Assembly (NCBI GenBank): GCA_021234155.1
Contig: JAJEKV010000039.1
Location: 2,792,001-2,856,000, forward strand
Length of the DNA: 64,000 nucleotides
Origin: Isoetes taiwanensis
Taxonomy: Eukaryota > Streptophyta > Lycopodiopsida > Isoetales > Isoetaceae
Direction: 5' to 3'
This document shows positions 33,901 through 44,879 of the stretch, piece after piece. Positions within the stretch are counted from its first letter, which is position 1. Every line of letters begins with the position of its first letter. A program made the translations under genes and the position numbers. The notes beneath the pieces are model-generated. The model was not told where the DNA came from. It worked only from the letters and a program-made list of their open reading frames with translations, and made no database searches.

Positions 33901-34559
33901 ATAACGGATCGCGTGGCACTGCGTGGTGAAAAAGAGGTTGCTCGGTTTCATCTAGCGGTGGTTGCTTCATGGCCGGCGTGTACATCAGCGAGGGAGTTCG
34001 CGGTGAGTGTCGGCATCTCGAAAAGTGATCAGCAGCGTTGGATTGATTGCAAAAGCGGGGTAGGGGTCAAGCAAAGCAAAGCCCGACACGGCACAGTCAC
34101 GATCAAGTCATTTCTCCCCAAGGATCGGCATATTGGGGTAGGATGGCAGGAGGCATCCTCGCGGTGGAACTGAACTTGATAAATATTACGAGCTTCTTGA
34201 GAATGCATTATTAATGAGAGAGGGTTCCGCATTGTCAGCGAAATGATCACACTTTGTTTGCAAGTCCATGGTGGCATTGAGATGACCATCGGTGATGACT
34301 AAGCGGTCAGTGGCCCGGTAATGGATACTCTTTGCTGGCGGAGAAAGGTGCGCCTACCGGCATTTCATAGTCACACGGATCTTACGCCAGCTTTCCAAAC
34401 TCCAAATTCCATGGGAAGCGGAGATCACCAATGTTGATGTGAAGAATAGGTGTGGCGCCTTGAGGTCTGTGATATGGCCATTAGCCAATTTGATGTCATA
34501 TGGGGCCGCGAAAGAGTTGTGTGATGCCCATTTGTTTTGCGGAGTTTATCCGTGATGAG

Positions 34560-35081
34560 ATTCTTGCGCTACCTCCATCGATTTGAACATGGTTGACTTG
34601 CTGATTTCCCACCGTGGCATGGACCGTGGGTGTAGAGGTAGCCCATGACCCCAACTAAAGCGGTTGGGAGTGGTAAGCGGTCCTTGAGCCGGGGAATGAG
34701 TTTTAAAATGGTTGCCAAGCTTAAAGGAATTTTGATCTTGGCGAGCTCCTCTTGGAGTTCGAGAGGGACATGAGAAAAAGGATCTGCTGGTTCCACTGGT
34801 GCGGGGGTGCGTGGCAGGGAAGCAGCAACTTCTTTGAGTAAGTCAACCTCGGCTGCAATATTGGGATATGCGAGGCGTGGAGGTTGAGATGTTGAGGGGG
34901 TATCTTGTCTTTGTTGAGCTCTAGTGGTGGCATGAACATTTGCCAATGTGCGGCCTTCAGCAGCTTGCATGAGATTCAAAATGCTTTGGCGAACTTTGGG
35001 CATGACATTTGGCATGAGCTTTTCCAAGTCAGGTGCAAAGTGAACCTTTTTTCTCCTCATGAGGAATGGTGTCAAGCGCAA
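34560..35081 (-). pseudogene. Gypsy gag-pol linker and protease region
   Basis: A 170-residue minus-strand frame with a proline-rich linker leads into HVQIDGGSARN (near 34595-34560). That DGGS is the aspartic protease signature used in plant Tat/Athila elements in place of DTG/DSG. Further protease sequence towards 34200 is too broken to follow. Confidence 0.65.
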
Positions 35082-35684
35082 AAAGGCGGGTTCGTGCCCT
35101 TAGGAATAATAGTCAAGGGCGTGATGCCTTGATGCGGCGTGAAACTAAACCAACCCAATTTGGCCAATTTGGGCTGGAGGATTAAGTGCACGAAAAATTT
35201 CCTCTTGGGCTTGTTGATCCAGTGAGGTTGATTTCTTTGGAGCTGGTTGATAGCGTGATTCTTGAGGCGCTCTTGGTGGCTTCTTAAGAACTGGTCGCGG
35301 GCCTTGTTTGCCATTAGCGAGCGAGTTGAAAAGCCGTGAAGCGGACCGATGTGGTCTGATTTGTGCCGGGAAAGGCGTACGAACTTGTGGAAGTTGAGGA
35401 CATCTTGGGTGGTATGGCCCCATTCTTGGCGGTGATAACAAACGAGCTTTAGAAGGATCAAAAGGAGGGCGTTGGTTGGATCCCCAAATGGTTGGTCTGA
35501 TGGCGATAGAGTTCGTGGGCTGCACACTGAAGAGGTGGGCTGGCGATAGTCACGATTATTCTTTGAGGTGTGGTTTGCACTTGATAAACCATTTTGTTCT
35601 TGAGCGGTGTGGGATGAGTGCGAGTGCACTCTTACGTATGATTGCACATGTTGCATCGCTTTGCAATGGGCGGGCCATTGGTGG

Positions 35685-35732
35685 AGTTACACTCATTGGC
35701 CAAATGGCCTTGGTATTTGCAAATATGGCACC
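35685..35732 (-). pseudogene. Gag zinc knuckle
   Basis: The minus strand encodes CHICKYQGHLANEC, a C-x2-C-x4-H-x4-C zinc knuckle. A second, damaged knuckle (CYHRQEWGHTTQD) lies at about 35400-35440; its second cysteine reads as arginine and its last cysteine is lost by a frame change. Tandem knuckles bind the element's RNA in the gag particle. Confidence 0.8.
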
Positions 35733-35749
35733 AGTTTGTTAGCTTGGCG

Positions 35750-36240
35750 TGGATTAAGCGTGTTGAGGCTTGAAACGGCCGTTTGTGGAACCATGGCAAG
35801 TGGTATGAGCGGGAGCTCTTGAAGAGCCCGCCTCGGGAGAAACATTGGCGGAGTGATTGACAAGGTCGATAGCCTGCTCAAAGTTTTTGGGCCTTGAGTA
35901 TTCGATCATGAGTCGAATAGCGGGAGGAAGTCCTTGGAGAAACCAGACCAAAATCGGCTCGTGTAGGGTACTCCTTGAGCTTACTTAGCGAGAATGTGAA
36001 GTCGATCCATAAAATCCGGGCGGACTCAGTGGGCTCTTGTTGAAGTTCATTGAGTTGCTTGAGATGAAGTTGATCATCATCCGTGGTCCCGTAATGAGGC
36101 AGAAGCGGTCGCGCATTTCGGACCCGATCTTGTTTCAATGGCTTTTGTTGGACATGAGCCATTGATTGATGAGGAAACCCACCTTGGGTGGTAGAAAAAG
36201 ATGTGGAATTTCAGTTGAGGTTGCGGCGTGACCATTTAGG
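35750..36240 (-). pseudogene. Gypsy gag core
   Basis: Frames 36162-35878 and 35951-35754 (minus) carry a retrotransposon-gag type sequence: QLHLKQLNELQQEPTESA, then FSLSKLKEYPTRADFG, WFLQGLPPAIRLMIEY and FEQAIDLVNHSA. This is the nucleocapsid-type domain upstream of the knuckles. The region from 36240 to the 5' LTR shows only a proline-rich, broken frame. Confidence 0.75.
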
Positions 36241-36991
36241 ACAGCTAGAGCCTCAAATTCTTCCATGTGGGCTGAGCACTTTGGTCCTAACGGTTTGCCT
36301 TCGTGTTGCCAAAGGTGGGATAAGTCGGTTTAGTCACGAAAGGTAGATGTGAAAGTCTTTGCTGGGGGTACGGGCAGAACAAGTATAGTGAGGATATTGA
36401 GGTTGAGGTGGATGTGGCATTGTGCCCGAAGGACCCCGATGAAGGGGTGGATCATGTTGGCCCGGGCGTAAGCCGGAGCATTAGTGTTGAGATCCGTAAA
36501 GGTTGTAGCAGTGGGAAGAGCAAGTGGGAAAGCGTAGGGAAAGGATATTCTGGGTAGGCGAAGCAAAGGAGACATGTGGATAGCCCGTGCCCCCGGGAGA
36601 TGATGGTTTCGAAGAAAGGAAGGGCGTATGGCTGAAGAATGATGGATGTAGGCATGTTCGAGGGGGTGTGAAAGTACGGTTGAGAAGGTTGAGCTTGATA
36701 AGGCTCCCGATGCAGTGATGAGGAGACTGAGGTTGTGAGCAATGTTTGCACGCTTTGGGGCGGGGAGGCGAGGCGTAGACTGACACGAGGGTGGGTGGGC
36801 GCCGACTGAGCCCTAGGCCCGAAGATGGCCTCCCTCTATGTCATAAGCAGATCCATACATGTCATGACAGTTTCCGGCGGCCCGATGGCGCTCCAAGCGA
36901 GCCGTCGAAGAAAGGAGTTCTTACCGCGTGAAATTACAGACGGAACATGGCTCTGAGAAAGAAAATAGGATAAAAATGGACCAGCGGCGGC

Positions 36992-37572
36992 GGTGTTTGG
37001 GAGTGCAGGTTGGGAACTCTGGAAGATGACCCTCTGTGAGGACCCGTGGATCTAACGGGAGAGTCCGGGGACTATGTCACCTTGGGATTTGCAAGAAGAA
37101 GAAGAAAAAAGAAAAAGCAGAACAAGCCGAGAGAAAGATGATAAGCTTCCTTGATATCAATGATGAAAATACATGAGCTCTCGCAATAGAGAGAAAGAAA
37201 CGAAAGGAGACAAGACTCAAAACTCATCTAAAACTTATGAGCTAACTTACTCATATATATAGTACAATGGCCTTGGGCCCAATATATACACTCTGGTGAT
37301 CTGATTGCCAACTCACGGAAGGAGGCGATTCTGAGGAATGTTGGCGGTGCCTCTTGAAGTGCCTAGAATCACTTGTGGCCAGCCTTGTGGCGGGCGTCAC
37401 TTGTCCCCGAGCCTCTTGTTGACACCCACGGGCTTTTTGACCAGCGTGGTTACCTGCCGCTTGGTCTTACGTGGAGCCTTGGATGTCGACCCGTGGGCGG
37501 CGGGGATCCTTGAGCTTGACACAGTGCATGCGTATGCATGAATAGTCACGTACCGGGGAGGCCGGGACTAAC
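36992..37572 (-). repeat. 5' LTR of the gypsy element
   Basis: This is the partner of 26477-27052 in the same orientation. Because gag-pol reads on the minus strand, this right-hand copy is the 5' LTR. It is followed by TGCGT (37573-37577). Confidence 0.9.
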
Positions 37573-37577
37573 TGCGT

Positions 37578-38133
37578 TAACTAGGTTATTGTAGGGTTTA
37601 CGTTATGGAGGTCGAGTTTTATTCCGGTTGCACTTGAGACATGGCCAGAAAGCCTGCGGTTGAAAACAAGAAGCAATAAAACCCGCGGCGAAATGGGGTT
37701 TTGGATTTACCCGGGCGGGCTTTCCTACGGTGCTCCTCAGGGAGGCGCCAATGCCTCCCTTCCGGAACCCGATTTTCCTATCCGGCCGTTGAATTCTCCA
37801 TTCGTGTAACTTGCTTCGGCGGTATAAAAAATTCAAGATCTGTCAGGAGAACATATCAAACCGCCAAAGTGTTACTGCGGTCGGCCAGTGTAGAAACCAA
37901 GTGTTTTGTCGTTGGGCGTTAAAGGCTCGAAATGGAGATTTGACTTCGCCATATTGTCCGGCAATGAAATGATCGTAGGGACCAAGTTACCGCAGTCATT
38001 TTTGCGACAAAAGAAACCACGAACCCTCTACATGGCGATTACGCACCATCCGCTAAGGCCAATTCACTCTGAGCGTGTTGGACATGAGCTACTTTGGGCG
38101 CTTAGGGAGGCGAGGGGGTGGTCTTCTGGCGTT
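37578..38133 (+). repeat. Right part of a diverged ~800-bp repeat unit
   Basis: From about 37904 the sequence follows the front half of the 800-bp unit at lower identity. A plus-strand frame gives GNEMIVGTKL and HELLWALREARGWSSG, comparable to GEITLGDKF and NDLLWRFLERGWSSA at 22300-22480. It ends with GGGGGTGGTCTTCTGGCG, exactly where the left flank at 26213 starts. Left and right flanks together make about 820 bp, the size of one unit. Confidence 0.5.
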
Positions 38134-38146
38134 TAATACTTCTATT

Positions 38147-38256
38147 GTCACATGTCTTTATAGAAGTAGGAAAGAATACTTGATTCTCTACATCTCTCGT
38201 ATGCTTCCATGTCACATGTCTTTATAGTAGTAGGACCGAGTACTTTATTTGCTAAG
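38147..38256. repeat. 65-bp direct repeat, two units
   Basis: GTCACATGTCTTTATAG-AGTAGGA followed by GA-TACTT occurs at 38147 and 38212, directly before the minisatellite. Confidence 0.75.
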
Positions 38257-39412
38257 GCACCTTGGCGTGCTTGAGCCTAGGTGGCACGTTGGAGCCAACT
38301 TAGCATGTTGGAGCCCACGTGGCATGTTTGAGCCACCTTTGGCATGTCAAAACCTAGGTGGCATGTTGGAGCCACCTTGGCATGTTAGAGCCTAGGTGGC
38401 ATGTTGGAGCCCACGTGGCATGTTTGAGCCACCTTGGCATGTTGGAGCCACCTTGGCATGTTAGAGCCTAGGTTGCACATTGGAGCACCGCGTGGCATGT
38501 TTGAGCCTAGGTGGCATGTTGGAGCCCACATGGCATGTTTGAGCCACCTTGGCATGTTTGAGCTACCTTGGCATGTTAGAGCCTATGTGGCATATTGGAG
38601 CCCACGTGGCATGTTTGAGCAACCTTGGCATGTTAAAGCCTAGGAGGCATGTTGGAGCCACCTTGGCATGTTAGAGCCTAGGTGGCATGTTGGAGCCACC
38701 TTGGCATGTTAGAGCCTAGGTGGCATGTTGGAGCCCACGTGGCATGTTTGAGCCACCTTGGCATGTTAGAGCATAGGTGGCACATTGGAGCACATGTGGC
38801 ATGTTTGAGCCTAGGTGGCACATTGGAGCACACGTGGCATGTTTGAGCCTAGGTGGCATGTAGAGCCGGGGTGGCATATTGGAGCCACCTTGGCATGTTA
38901 GGGCTTAGGTGGCATGTTAAAGCCCACGTGGCATGTTTGAACCACCTTGGCATGTTGGAGCCTAGGTGGCATGTTGGAGCTACCTTGGCATTTTAGAGCC
39001 TAGGTGGCATGTTGGAGCCAGCATGGCATGTTTGAACCACCTTGGCATGTTGGAGCCACCTTGGCATGTTAGGAGCCTAGGTGGCATGTTGGAGCCCACG
39101 GTATATGGTTGAGCCACCTTGGCATGTTAGAGCCTCGATGGCATGTTGGAGTCACCTTGGCATGTTAGAGCCTAGGTGGCATTGGAGCCCATGTGGCATG
39201 TCTGGGCCACCTTGGCATGTTAGATCTTAGGTGGCATGTTGGAGCCACCTTGGCATGTTCGAGCCTAGCTGGCATGTTGGAGCCCATGTGTCATGTTTGA
39301 GCCACCTTGGAATGTTGGAGCCTAGGTGGCATGTTGGAAACCACCTTGGCATGTCAGAGCCTTATAGGTGGCATGTTGGAGTCCATGTGGAATGTTTGAG
39401 CCACCTTTGCAA
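38257..39412. repeat. 19-bp minisatellite, right block
   Basis: It has the same unit as at 25229-25956 (TGGCATGTTGGAGCCTAGG and variants), about 60 copies, in the same orientation. CCACCT-ending and CCTAGG-ending units often alternate, giving 38- or 57-bp higher-order repeats. Confidence 0.95.
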
Positions 39413-40024
39413 ATACTTAGGTTGCAAATCTTCTCTTAAACAACCCACCATATGTTCATCCTCCATAATATTTATTCAGAGAACTTTCGAGAGGCCTTGT
39501 TATAGAAAGTATTCAATGTCTGCCTTTGCTATACAGGCACCGTCGAGTAGTCTCGAGTGGAAGTTAAGAATGCTCTCCTCCTCCCAATAGTAATACATGT
39601 TCCATGTTCAATTTAGGGGAATGTTTGTGTGAAACAACTATGTGATACACTTGCTTAAAATTACTGTATATTTATGTACATTTTATAACGAATAATATGC
39701 CCTCGCTATCTATAGCAGCGTCGCCACGCGGTTGCAGTTGCTGAGCCCTGCATTCAGATGCCCACTTCAAACCATCGCTTGGAAAGAAACGAGTAGTCCC
39801 CTGTCTTTTCCCTTTGTCAATTTCTTTTTTGCTTGCAAAGGCAAGATTATTGGGCCACAGCCAGAGTGTTAGAATTTGGTTCATATCATCCTATATTATA
39901 ATGTTATTGGGTAAGTATGTCGTCAACGAAACCCTAAAATTGACGGCTCAGATTTAGTTAGAAAGTTAGGTTAGGCGGTGGACCCTAACATTGGACGGCT
40001 AAGATTTGTGGAAGACGAAAGCGA

Positions 40025-40330
40025 AAGAGAGATTTGCTCGAGAGGGAGGGAAGGAGAGAGATTTGCTCGAGAGGGAGGGAGGGAGCTCCAGAGGGAGAAG
40101 GAATCTGCTGCGACATTGCATATCAGTGGAGAGGAGGCATGGAAAAGAAGAGGAATGCTTAGTGCATCAAAAGAAGCTGTTGCAAAGATCGCCATGCTGC
40201 TAGGGCAAGATCGCCACCAAATGGGGAAGGGTTTGGAGCTGGGGGGCAGATGACAGCTGCACAAAGGATGATGGCAAGAATGGGGTGGAAAGAAGGGCAA
40301 GGTCTTGGCAAAATCCGACCCTTCCTTACT
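40025..40330 (+). pseudogene. SPF45/DRT111-like G-patch fragment
   Basis: The upstream frame (39978-40253) contains ISGEEAWKRRG and ends in MGKGLELGG. One base further the next frame (40250-40471) starts MTAAQRMMARMGWKEGQGLG, the opening of a G-patch domain in the form typical of splicing factor 45 (RBM17), called DRT111 in Arabidopsis. In the intact protein the two parts are continuous (GLGLGGQMTAAQ), so a one-base change at the CAG of GGCAGATG breaks the frame. The G-patch is cut after about 22 residues, and the C-terminal RNA-recognition domain is absent. This is a captured fragment and not a working gene. Confidence 0.8.
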
Positions 40331-41093
40331 GTAAACTGGCTTCTTGACTGTACAATTTCTTCCCAGACTGGCTATGGCGTCTCCTGGAGTACACCGGCCA
40401 AAAGGGGCCATTTCAAAGCAGCAGATCTTCTGGATATGGCATCAGATTTATCCACGCCACATGGCAAATAAAGCACAAGGCAAATTTCTCAACTAATATC
40501 TTCTGAAGCCGGATTCGCATTCTGATATACAGACCTGCATCTACCTCCTAATGCAAAAATAAGGTACGCAGCCAATATGCTCTTATTTGCAGAAGAACAG
40601 CATTGCTCAACAGCTAATTAGGGTTGGAGCATTTGATGAGCTTTCTGGCTAGGGCCTCTGACCGGAGGGACCTTAGGCTATGCAACATGCACCTGTCTTC
40701 AAATACATTTCCAGCAAAAGAGTGTTCATACATTGATGATTAAGACAGTTCACAGTTTTGTTTTTCTTGCATTTGGTTTAACGCATTTCTCTGGCTCACA
40801 TGCAGTAATTACATATCAGTGGTGCTTAGAATTCTGATTGTTTTCAATGGTAAGAGCTCATTGTTTTATGACTTATCGTGTTATTCCTGCATCCTTTTAA
40901 TTCATTATCAGTTAAGAATATGCTTTCTAATTGTTTGTTGTCCTTTAAATAGATGCATTCACCATTTCTCTTGGGTCATAGATTTGGCTGGGACGTTAAT
41001 GCAAGCTAAAATTTAGGGTAAACAGAATTCTTTCCTATTTATGTTATGTGCTTTGGGTCTGATACGAAGCTACGTGACCACTTTCTTCTTCAG

Positions 41094-41455
41094 GGTTGAA
41101 GATCCAGAAATCTTGGTAAGTTTGCTGAGCTTCAGAAATGGTGAATCGTAACAGAAATGAGAAAGTAATGTTTGAGTTGTTCTATTTCTTCGGAACATGG
41201 TAATATTCACTTCCTGTTTAATGATTTATGAATGAATAAAATAGAAACAATGAATGAATGATTCTGGAAATGTATTATGCAGGTGAATGAAGAGTGTCCA
41301 AAATGCCACCCTCCAAAACTTGAATATTATGCAAGACAGGTACATAAATTAATGCATTTTATTGCTGTTTTCAGCTCTCTTTTCTTTACTTTGCTATGCC
41401 CTTGATGCAGTTGAGATCATCAAATGCTGGAGAAGAAGTCGCACAAAAGGCTGAG
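41094..41455 (+). pseudogene. RPA12-like (RNA polymerase I) zinc-ribbon exons
   Basis: Three short exons keep splice signals and phase. 41094-41115 (after TTCTTCAG, before GTAAG) encodes VEDPEIL. 41283-41339 (after TGCAG, before GTACAT) encodes VNEECPKCHPPKLEYYARQ. 41411-41455 (after ATGCAG, before GTTAGC) encodes LRSSNAGEEVAQKAE. The pattern CPKC-x-PKLEYY-RQ-LRS is the start of the TFIIS-like C-terminal zinc ribbon of RNA polymerase I subunit RPA12. The second cysteine pair and the acidic hairpin are missing or altered (GEE in place of DEG), so it could not act. RPB9 or another TFIIS-like protein is less likely. Introns were retained, as expected for capture at DNA level. Confidence 0.72.
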
Positions 41456-42080
41456 GTTAGCATGTCTGCATTACAATTGTTCTATATTATTTTATTTTTA
41501 AAAGAGATAATGGGAATTCTGGAAATGTACTATGCAGGTGAATGAAGAGTATTTTATATCCAATGTGAATGGACTGATAAATTTCCCATGATTCTGCCGC
41601 AGATCTAGCTTATTCTTTTTGCATTTCTTTTGAATATTACAACAATCTTGCAATCAATAATGCTACGAATCTGTTTTCTATCCAACTGAGTGGATTGGAA
41701 AAATTTTCATGATTCTGCTACAGATCTAACTTATTGGGAGTTGTTCACGATGGGATTATATGGGCGAAATAGCAGCCATGATGTATAGACACAGATTAAC
41801 AACATAGAGAGTGTGGAGGCTCCATCTATGGATTGATTTTAGAACCGTAGCAAGTTCTGCTGGAAATCAAAGCAGAAATAGGTAGAAAAAGCTTAACATT
41901 GTCTAGGTTGAAGACAACATTAAGCATCCCAAGTTTATAAGAAAGTTTTCACAACATTTTTGATCCCATTGTTACATTTGAAAGAATTTGCACTCTATGT
42001 TTTCGTTGTGTTGGGATTATATTATAGATCTGCCACATGGGATGGTGTTACAAGATCATTGTATCTGGCAACTTTTGAAT

Positions 42081-42240
42081 ATTGTAGAAGTTAACAATAA
42101 CCAACTTATTGTATTGCAACCTATCTCATGTACTTGAGATTTGCACCATTATTGTTAGGAATATTGTAGAAGTTAACAAATAGCCCACTTATTGTATTGC
42201 AACCTATCCCATGTACTTGAGATTTGCACCATTATTGTCA
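42081..42240. repeat. 82-bp direct repeat inside the Helitron
   Basis: ATTGTAGAAGTTAACAA, CTTATTGTATTGCAACC and GAGATTTGCACCATTATTG occur twice in tandem. It is an internal duplication with few differences. Confidence 0.85.
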
Positions 42241-42632
42241 ACAACATTCTCTACAATTTTAACATTACCATCGACCAGAATATTACTTGGTGCAAAAGCT
42301 CCTTTACTTTTCCAAACATTAATAGCAACCAGTGCAGTAACAAAAAAGATAATGTTGTCATGCAAAAAAATGTCTTAGGCTTTTTTCACTTTTAATTAGC
42401 AAACATATCATTCATAGCCCTAGCTCTTATACTGCACTATGCCTTAGCTCTGCAATGTGTACTTTTGTAGATATGAACAACATAAATTCAAATATGGAAA
42501 CAACCTCAACAATTATTCCTACATGCTCCCAAGATGATTCAAGGGCCCAGAAGTTTCTCTATGCAAACGTACAAGTTTTCAGCATTTACTGATTTTCAAA
42601 TTATGCCCAGCAACGCTGGGCACCATTACTAG

Positions 42633-43386
42633 TAATCTTATAAAAATGTTGGAGATAAAATGTTGTGATCAAGGTGTTAAAAACATGAAGATCTGCCTAG
42701 GCAGTTTCAAGGGATTGAGTTGAATCCATTACTGTGCTGGTGACAAAAGAAATTACATGAACAACTTGTGATGGTGAAAATTGACAGAGTTAAGTTGACC
42801 TGTGTGGTACCGTGAACACTTGTTTACATGAGAAAGGAGTCATATCCATATGGTTGTAAATATGGATCTTTAAAAGACAGGTTTATATTATTGAAGAACC
42901 ATTGGAAATGCAATGGTTGTAAATATTGACAATAAGATGGTTACATTGTAAATAAACCATCGAAACATTCATTTATAGAAATTCAGAAATATATGGAAGT
43001 CGGGCCAAGAACTTGGAGCCATTTTCGTGTTCAAATTTGTCGATCTTATTAGACCTTGACAAACCAGGAGCAGGGAGATCGGTCCGGCAACAGGGCCGGA
43101 ACTGATCTTATTTCAACCCTAAGATGTATAGAGAGGGTATTCAGTTTTGCTCGTTCGAGTTCTTCATTTTTCGAGTTTCATTCTTAAAAGGTTTTGGTTG
43201 CTAAGGTCTAAAGTTCATTGGTTATTATGATATTGCTATTTGACAATGAAGTTGTATTCTACATTGCTAACTCACTAAATATTTAATGTGTGAATTTGGA
43301 TTGACATGAATTGCTTTAGATCTAGAGACTGGTGTTAAATTTTATTGGGCAAATTAAATATAAGATATTATTGGCGACATAATATC
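42633..43386. other. Unrecognised AT-rich sequence
   Basis: No gene, RNA or repeat that I can support. Confidence 0.3.
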
Positions 43387-43647
43387 TTACACAGAGCAGT
43401 TCATCCTATAGCTGAATAGGGAAGTACTACCCTGCCATAGCCCAACTCTATTTTCTAAATATGTGTAGGTATGGATTGGGATGACAAAAGGGACGATTGT
43501 TTTTCTGTTGCGCCCTATTTTCTGGAAAGTATGAGAAGGCATGGCTCCACCGGCTACTGCATCGCCTCCTTCTTTGAAAGAAAAGAACCGACGAGCCATA
43601 TCCATAGCCATAGCCGCTCCTGCCCCTTCTGTTTGTAATTTCAGCAA
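43387..43647 (-). CDS. Hypothetical 86-residue frame
   Basis: An open minus-strand frame starting MLKLQTEGAG, with a glycine/alanine-rich middle. Codon use looks ordinary, but there is no known domain and no conservation evidence. It may be an exon remnant or chance. I include it because it is the only sizeable frame in this stretch. Confidence 0.2.
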   Translation of the reverse strand: MLKLQTEGAGAAMAMDMARRFFSFKEGGDAVAGGAMPSHTFQKIGRNRKTIVPFVIPIHTYTYLENRVGLWQGSTSLFSYRMNCSV

Positions 43648-43999
43648 GTGTATATAACGTAAGGGAAAGTTCCATGTCTCAGAATATTAGGAATATTCCC
43701 TCCACGCGTCTTTGCTTTTCTTTGCCGCTTAGGTTTTCCACACCGTCTTCTTGGCGCCCGCCTCGGGAAATTCATTGGTGGATTTTCGAGAATTGAAACT
43801 TTCCTAGTACATTGGATTTGTGGGAAAAAAAAAGCCACAACTATATTATATTTTTATAAAATGCATCTTATCAACGACCCGGATGGGCCAAGATGAATGG
43901 CACGGATTTGATCCAGGTCCTCTCCTCCTATTGGCCTGTGTTTCCCGCCTTTGAATTGACATTTTGACTACTCTGCTCAACTATGGCCGAGTGGCCGAC

Positions 44000-44065
44000 C
44001 ATTCTGCCTTGGCGGCTCTGCTATGGCGCTCCGGCTATGGCGCTCCGGCTATGGCGCACGGCGTC
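44000..44065 (+). repeat. 14-bp GC-rich repeat CTATGGCGCTCCGG
   Basis: Three near-perfect units, with scattered further copies of CCGGCTATGG to 44165. The overlapping frames are by-products. Confidence 0.75.
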
Positions 44066-44329
44066 TGCTTCCACTTCCGGCTATGGCACTCCGGCTATCG
44101 CGCTCCTTCCATGCATGCCCACCTCTGCTCCCATGGCCTCTGCTTCCCTCGCTTCCGGCTATGGCGGCTAATAGCCACGGGGATTTTTGGGAGCGATCCG
44201 CGGTTTGAAATCCCTTAGCATCTACCCGAATCTTGGTAACATTTGGCGGGATGTCGTTCTACTTCTTTAAACAATTTAGGCCTAAAACACCTAGAGTGAG
44301 CTTGTAAAACAGTTGAGGAGATGCCCTCA

Positions 44330-44682
44330 TGGCGCTTGATGACAAAAACTGGGCTGATGTTCGTCTTCTAGAGAAGGTATTCATGGATTGTGTTTCTTTG
44401 GGAGGCCTTGGTAATAGTATTTAAATGCATTATATGTATATGATGGTTCATTTCTTCTTTGTGTTTCTTGCGGGCACTTGAGGAAGTTGATAAAAGCCTT
44501 TTGGTACGTGAAACAAATCTTTGCCGTGATGGTGAATCGAGAGATATCTACATCTACGTGATGGTGAATAACAGATATCTTTTTCGATATTCTTTGGATG
44601 AGGCGCCTATTTGCATCAATAATGTGCTCCACGATCCACCACGGATGGCGACCTTCATTTTGAAGAATACTAAAAAGCAAAG
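44330..44682 (+). pseudogene. Exon-like host gene fragment, unidentified
   Basis: A first coding piece (44330-44375, MALDDKNWADVRLLEK) ends at GAGAAG/GTATTC, a possible splice donor. A second (about 44475-44681) reads ALEEVDKSLLVRET and continues to FILKNTKKQ, ending at CAAAG/GTAAGT, a textbook donor. The base before the second piece reads TTTCTTGCGG where an acceptor would be TTTCTTGCAG, which could be another corrupted CAG site. I do not recognise the protein. It is probably a captured or decayed gene. Confidence 0.4.
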
Positions 44683-44879
44683 GTAAGTTCGAGGTTTTCC
44701 TTAAAATTTGTTGTTAATTCAAAATTCAATGAAAGTAATTTGATGTTGTTTGTTGTGCATACGGGGCCTCTGAGAATCAAAGAAAGTTTTTCCTGGAGGA
44801 TTGATTTATGAACCCAGACATGTCCATCTGATATAGCTTCCGTGCCACAAGCACGTGTTTTGGTACAAAACCCAGCCAC

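Larger units (their letters stand above)
26477..37572 (-). mobile_element. Ty3/gypsy LTR retrotransposon (Tat/Athila-like)
   Basis: Two direct repeats of about 576 and 581 bp (26477-27052 and 36992-37572) bracket 9.9 kb of minus-strand gag-pol remnants and are flanked by TGCGT on both sides. The order on the minus strand is 5' LTR (right), gag, zinc knuckles, protease, reverse transcriptase, RNase H, integrase, then about 4 kb more before the 3' LTR (left). An order of RT before integrase defines Ty3/gypsy. The integrase motif YYPQGNGLAEST and the extra 3' region suit the plant Tat/Athila lineages. A purine-rich tract (TTTTGGGGAG on the minus strand, 27053-27064) precedes the 3' LTR. I could not identify a convincing primer-binding site. 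All frames are broken. Confidence 0.9.
39889..42632 (+). mobile_element. Helitron with captured host gene fragments
   Basis: The element starts with TCCTATATTATAATG (39889, preceded by A). It ends with hairpin GCCCAGC-AAC-GCTGGGC (42605-42621), ACCATTA and CTAG (42629-42632), followed by T. The first 15 bases match the Helitron start at 3292 (minus), and the 3' end matches those at 15491 and 19265. No Rep/helicase is encoded. Inside are a G-patch splicing-factor fragment (40030-40330) and RNA polymerase zinc-ribbon exons with splice sites (41094-41455). An 82-bp duplication lies at 42081-42162/42163-42240. Gene capture is a known habit of Helitrons. Confidence 0.8.

Noticed and set aside
43964-44218. 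Three overlapping plus-strand frames rich in alanine, leucine and tryptophan
   Set aside because: They are by-products of the 14-bp CTATGGCGCTCCGG repeat.
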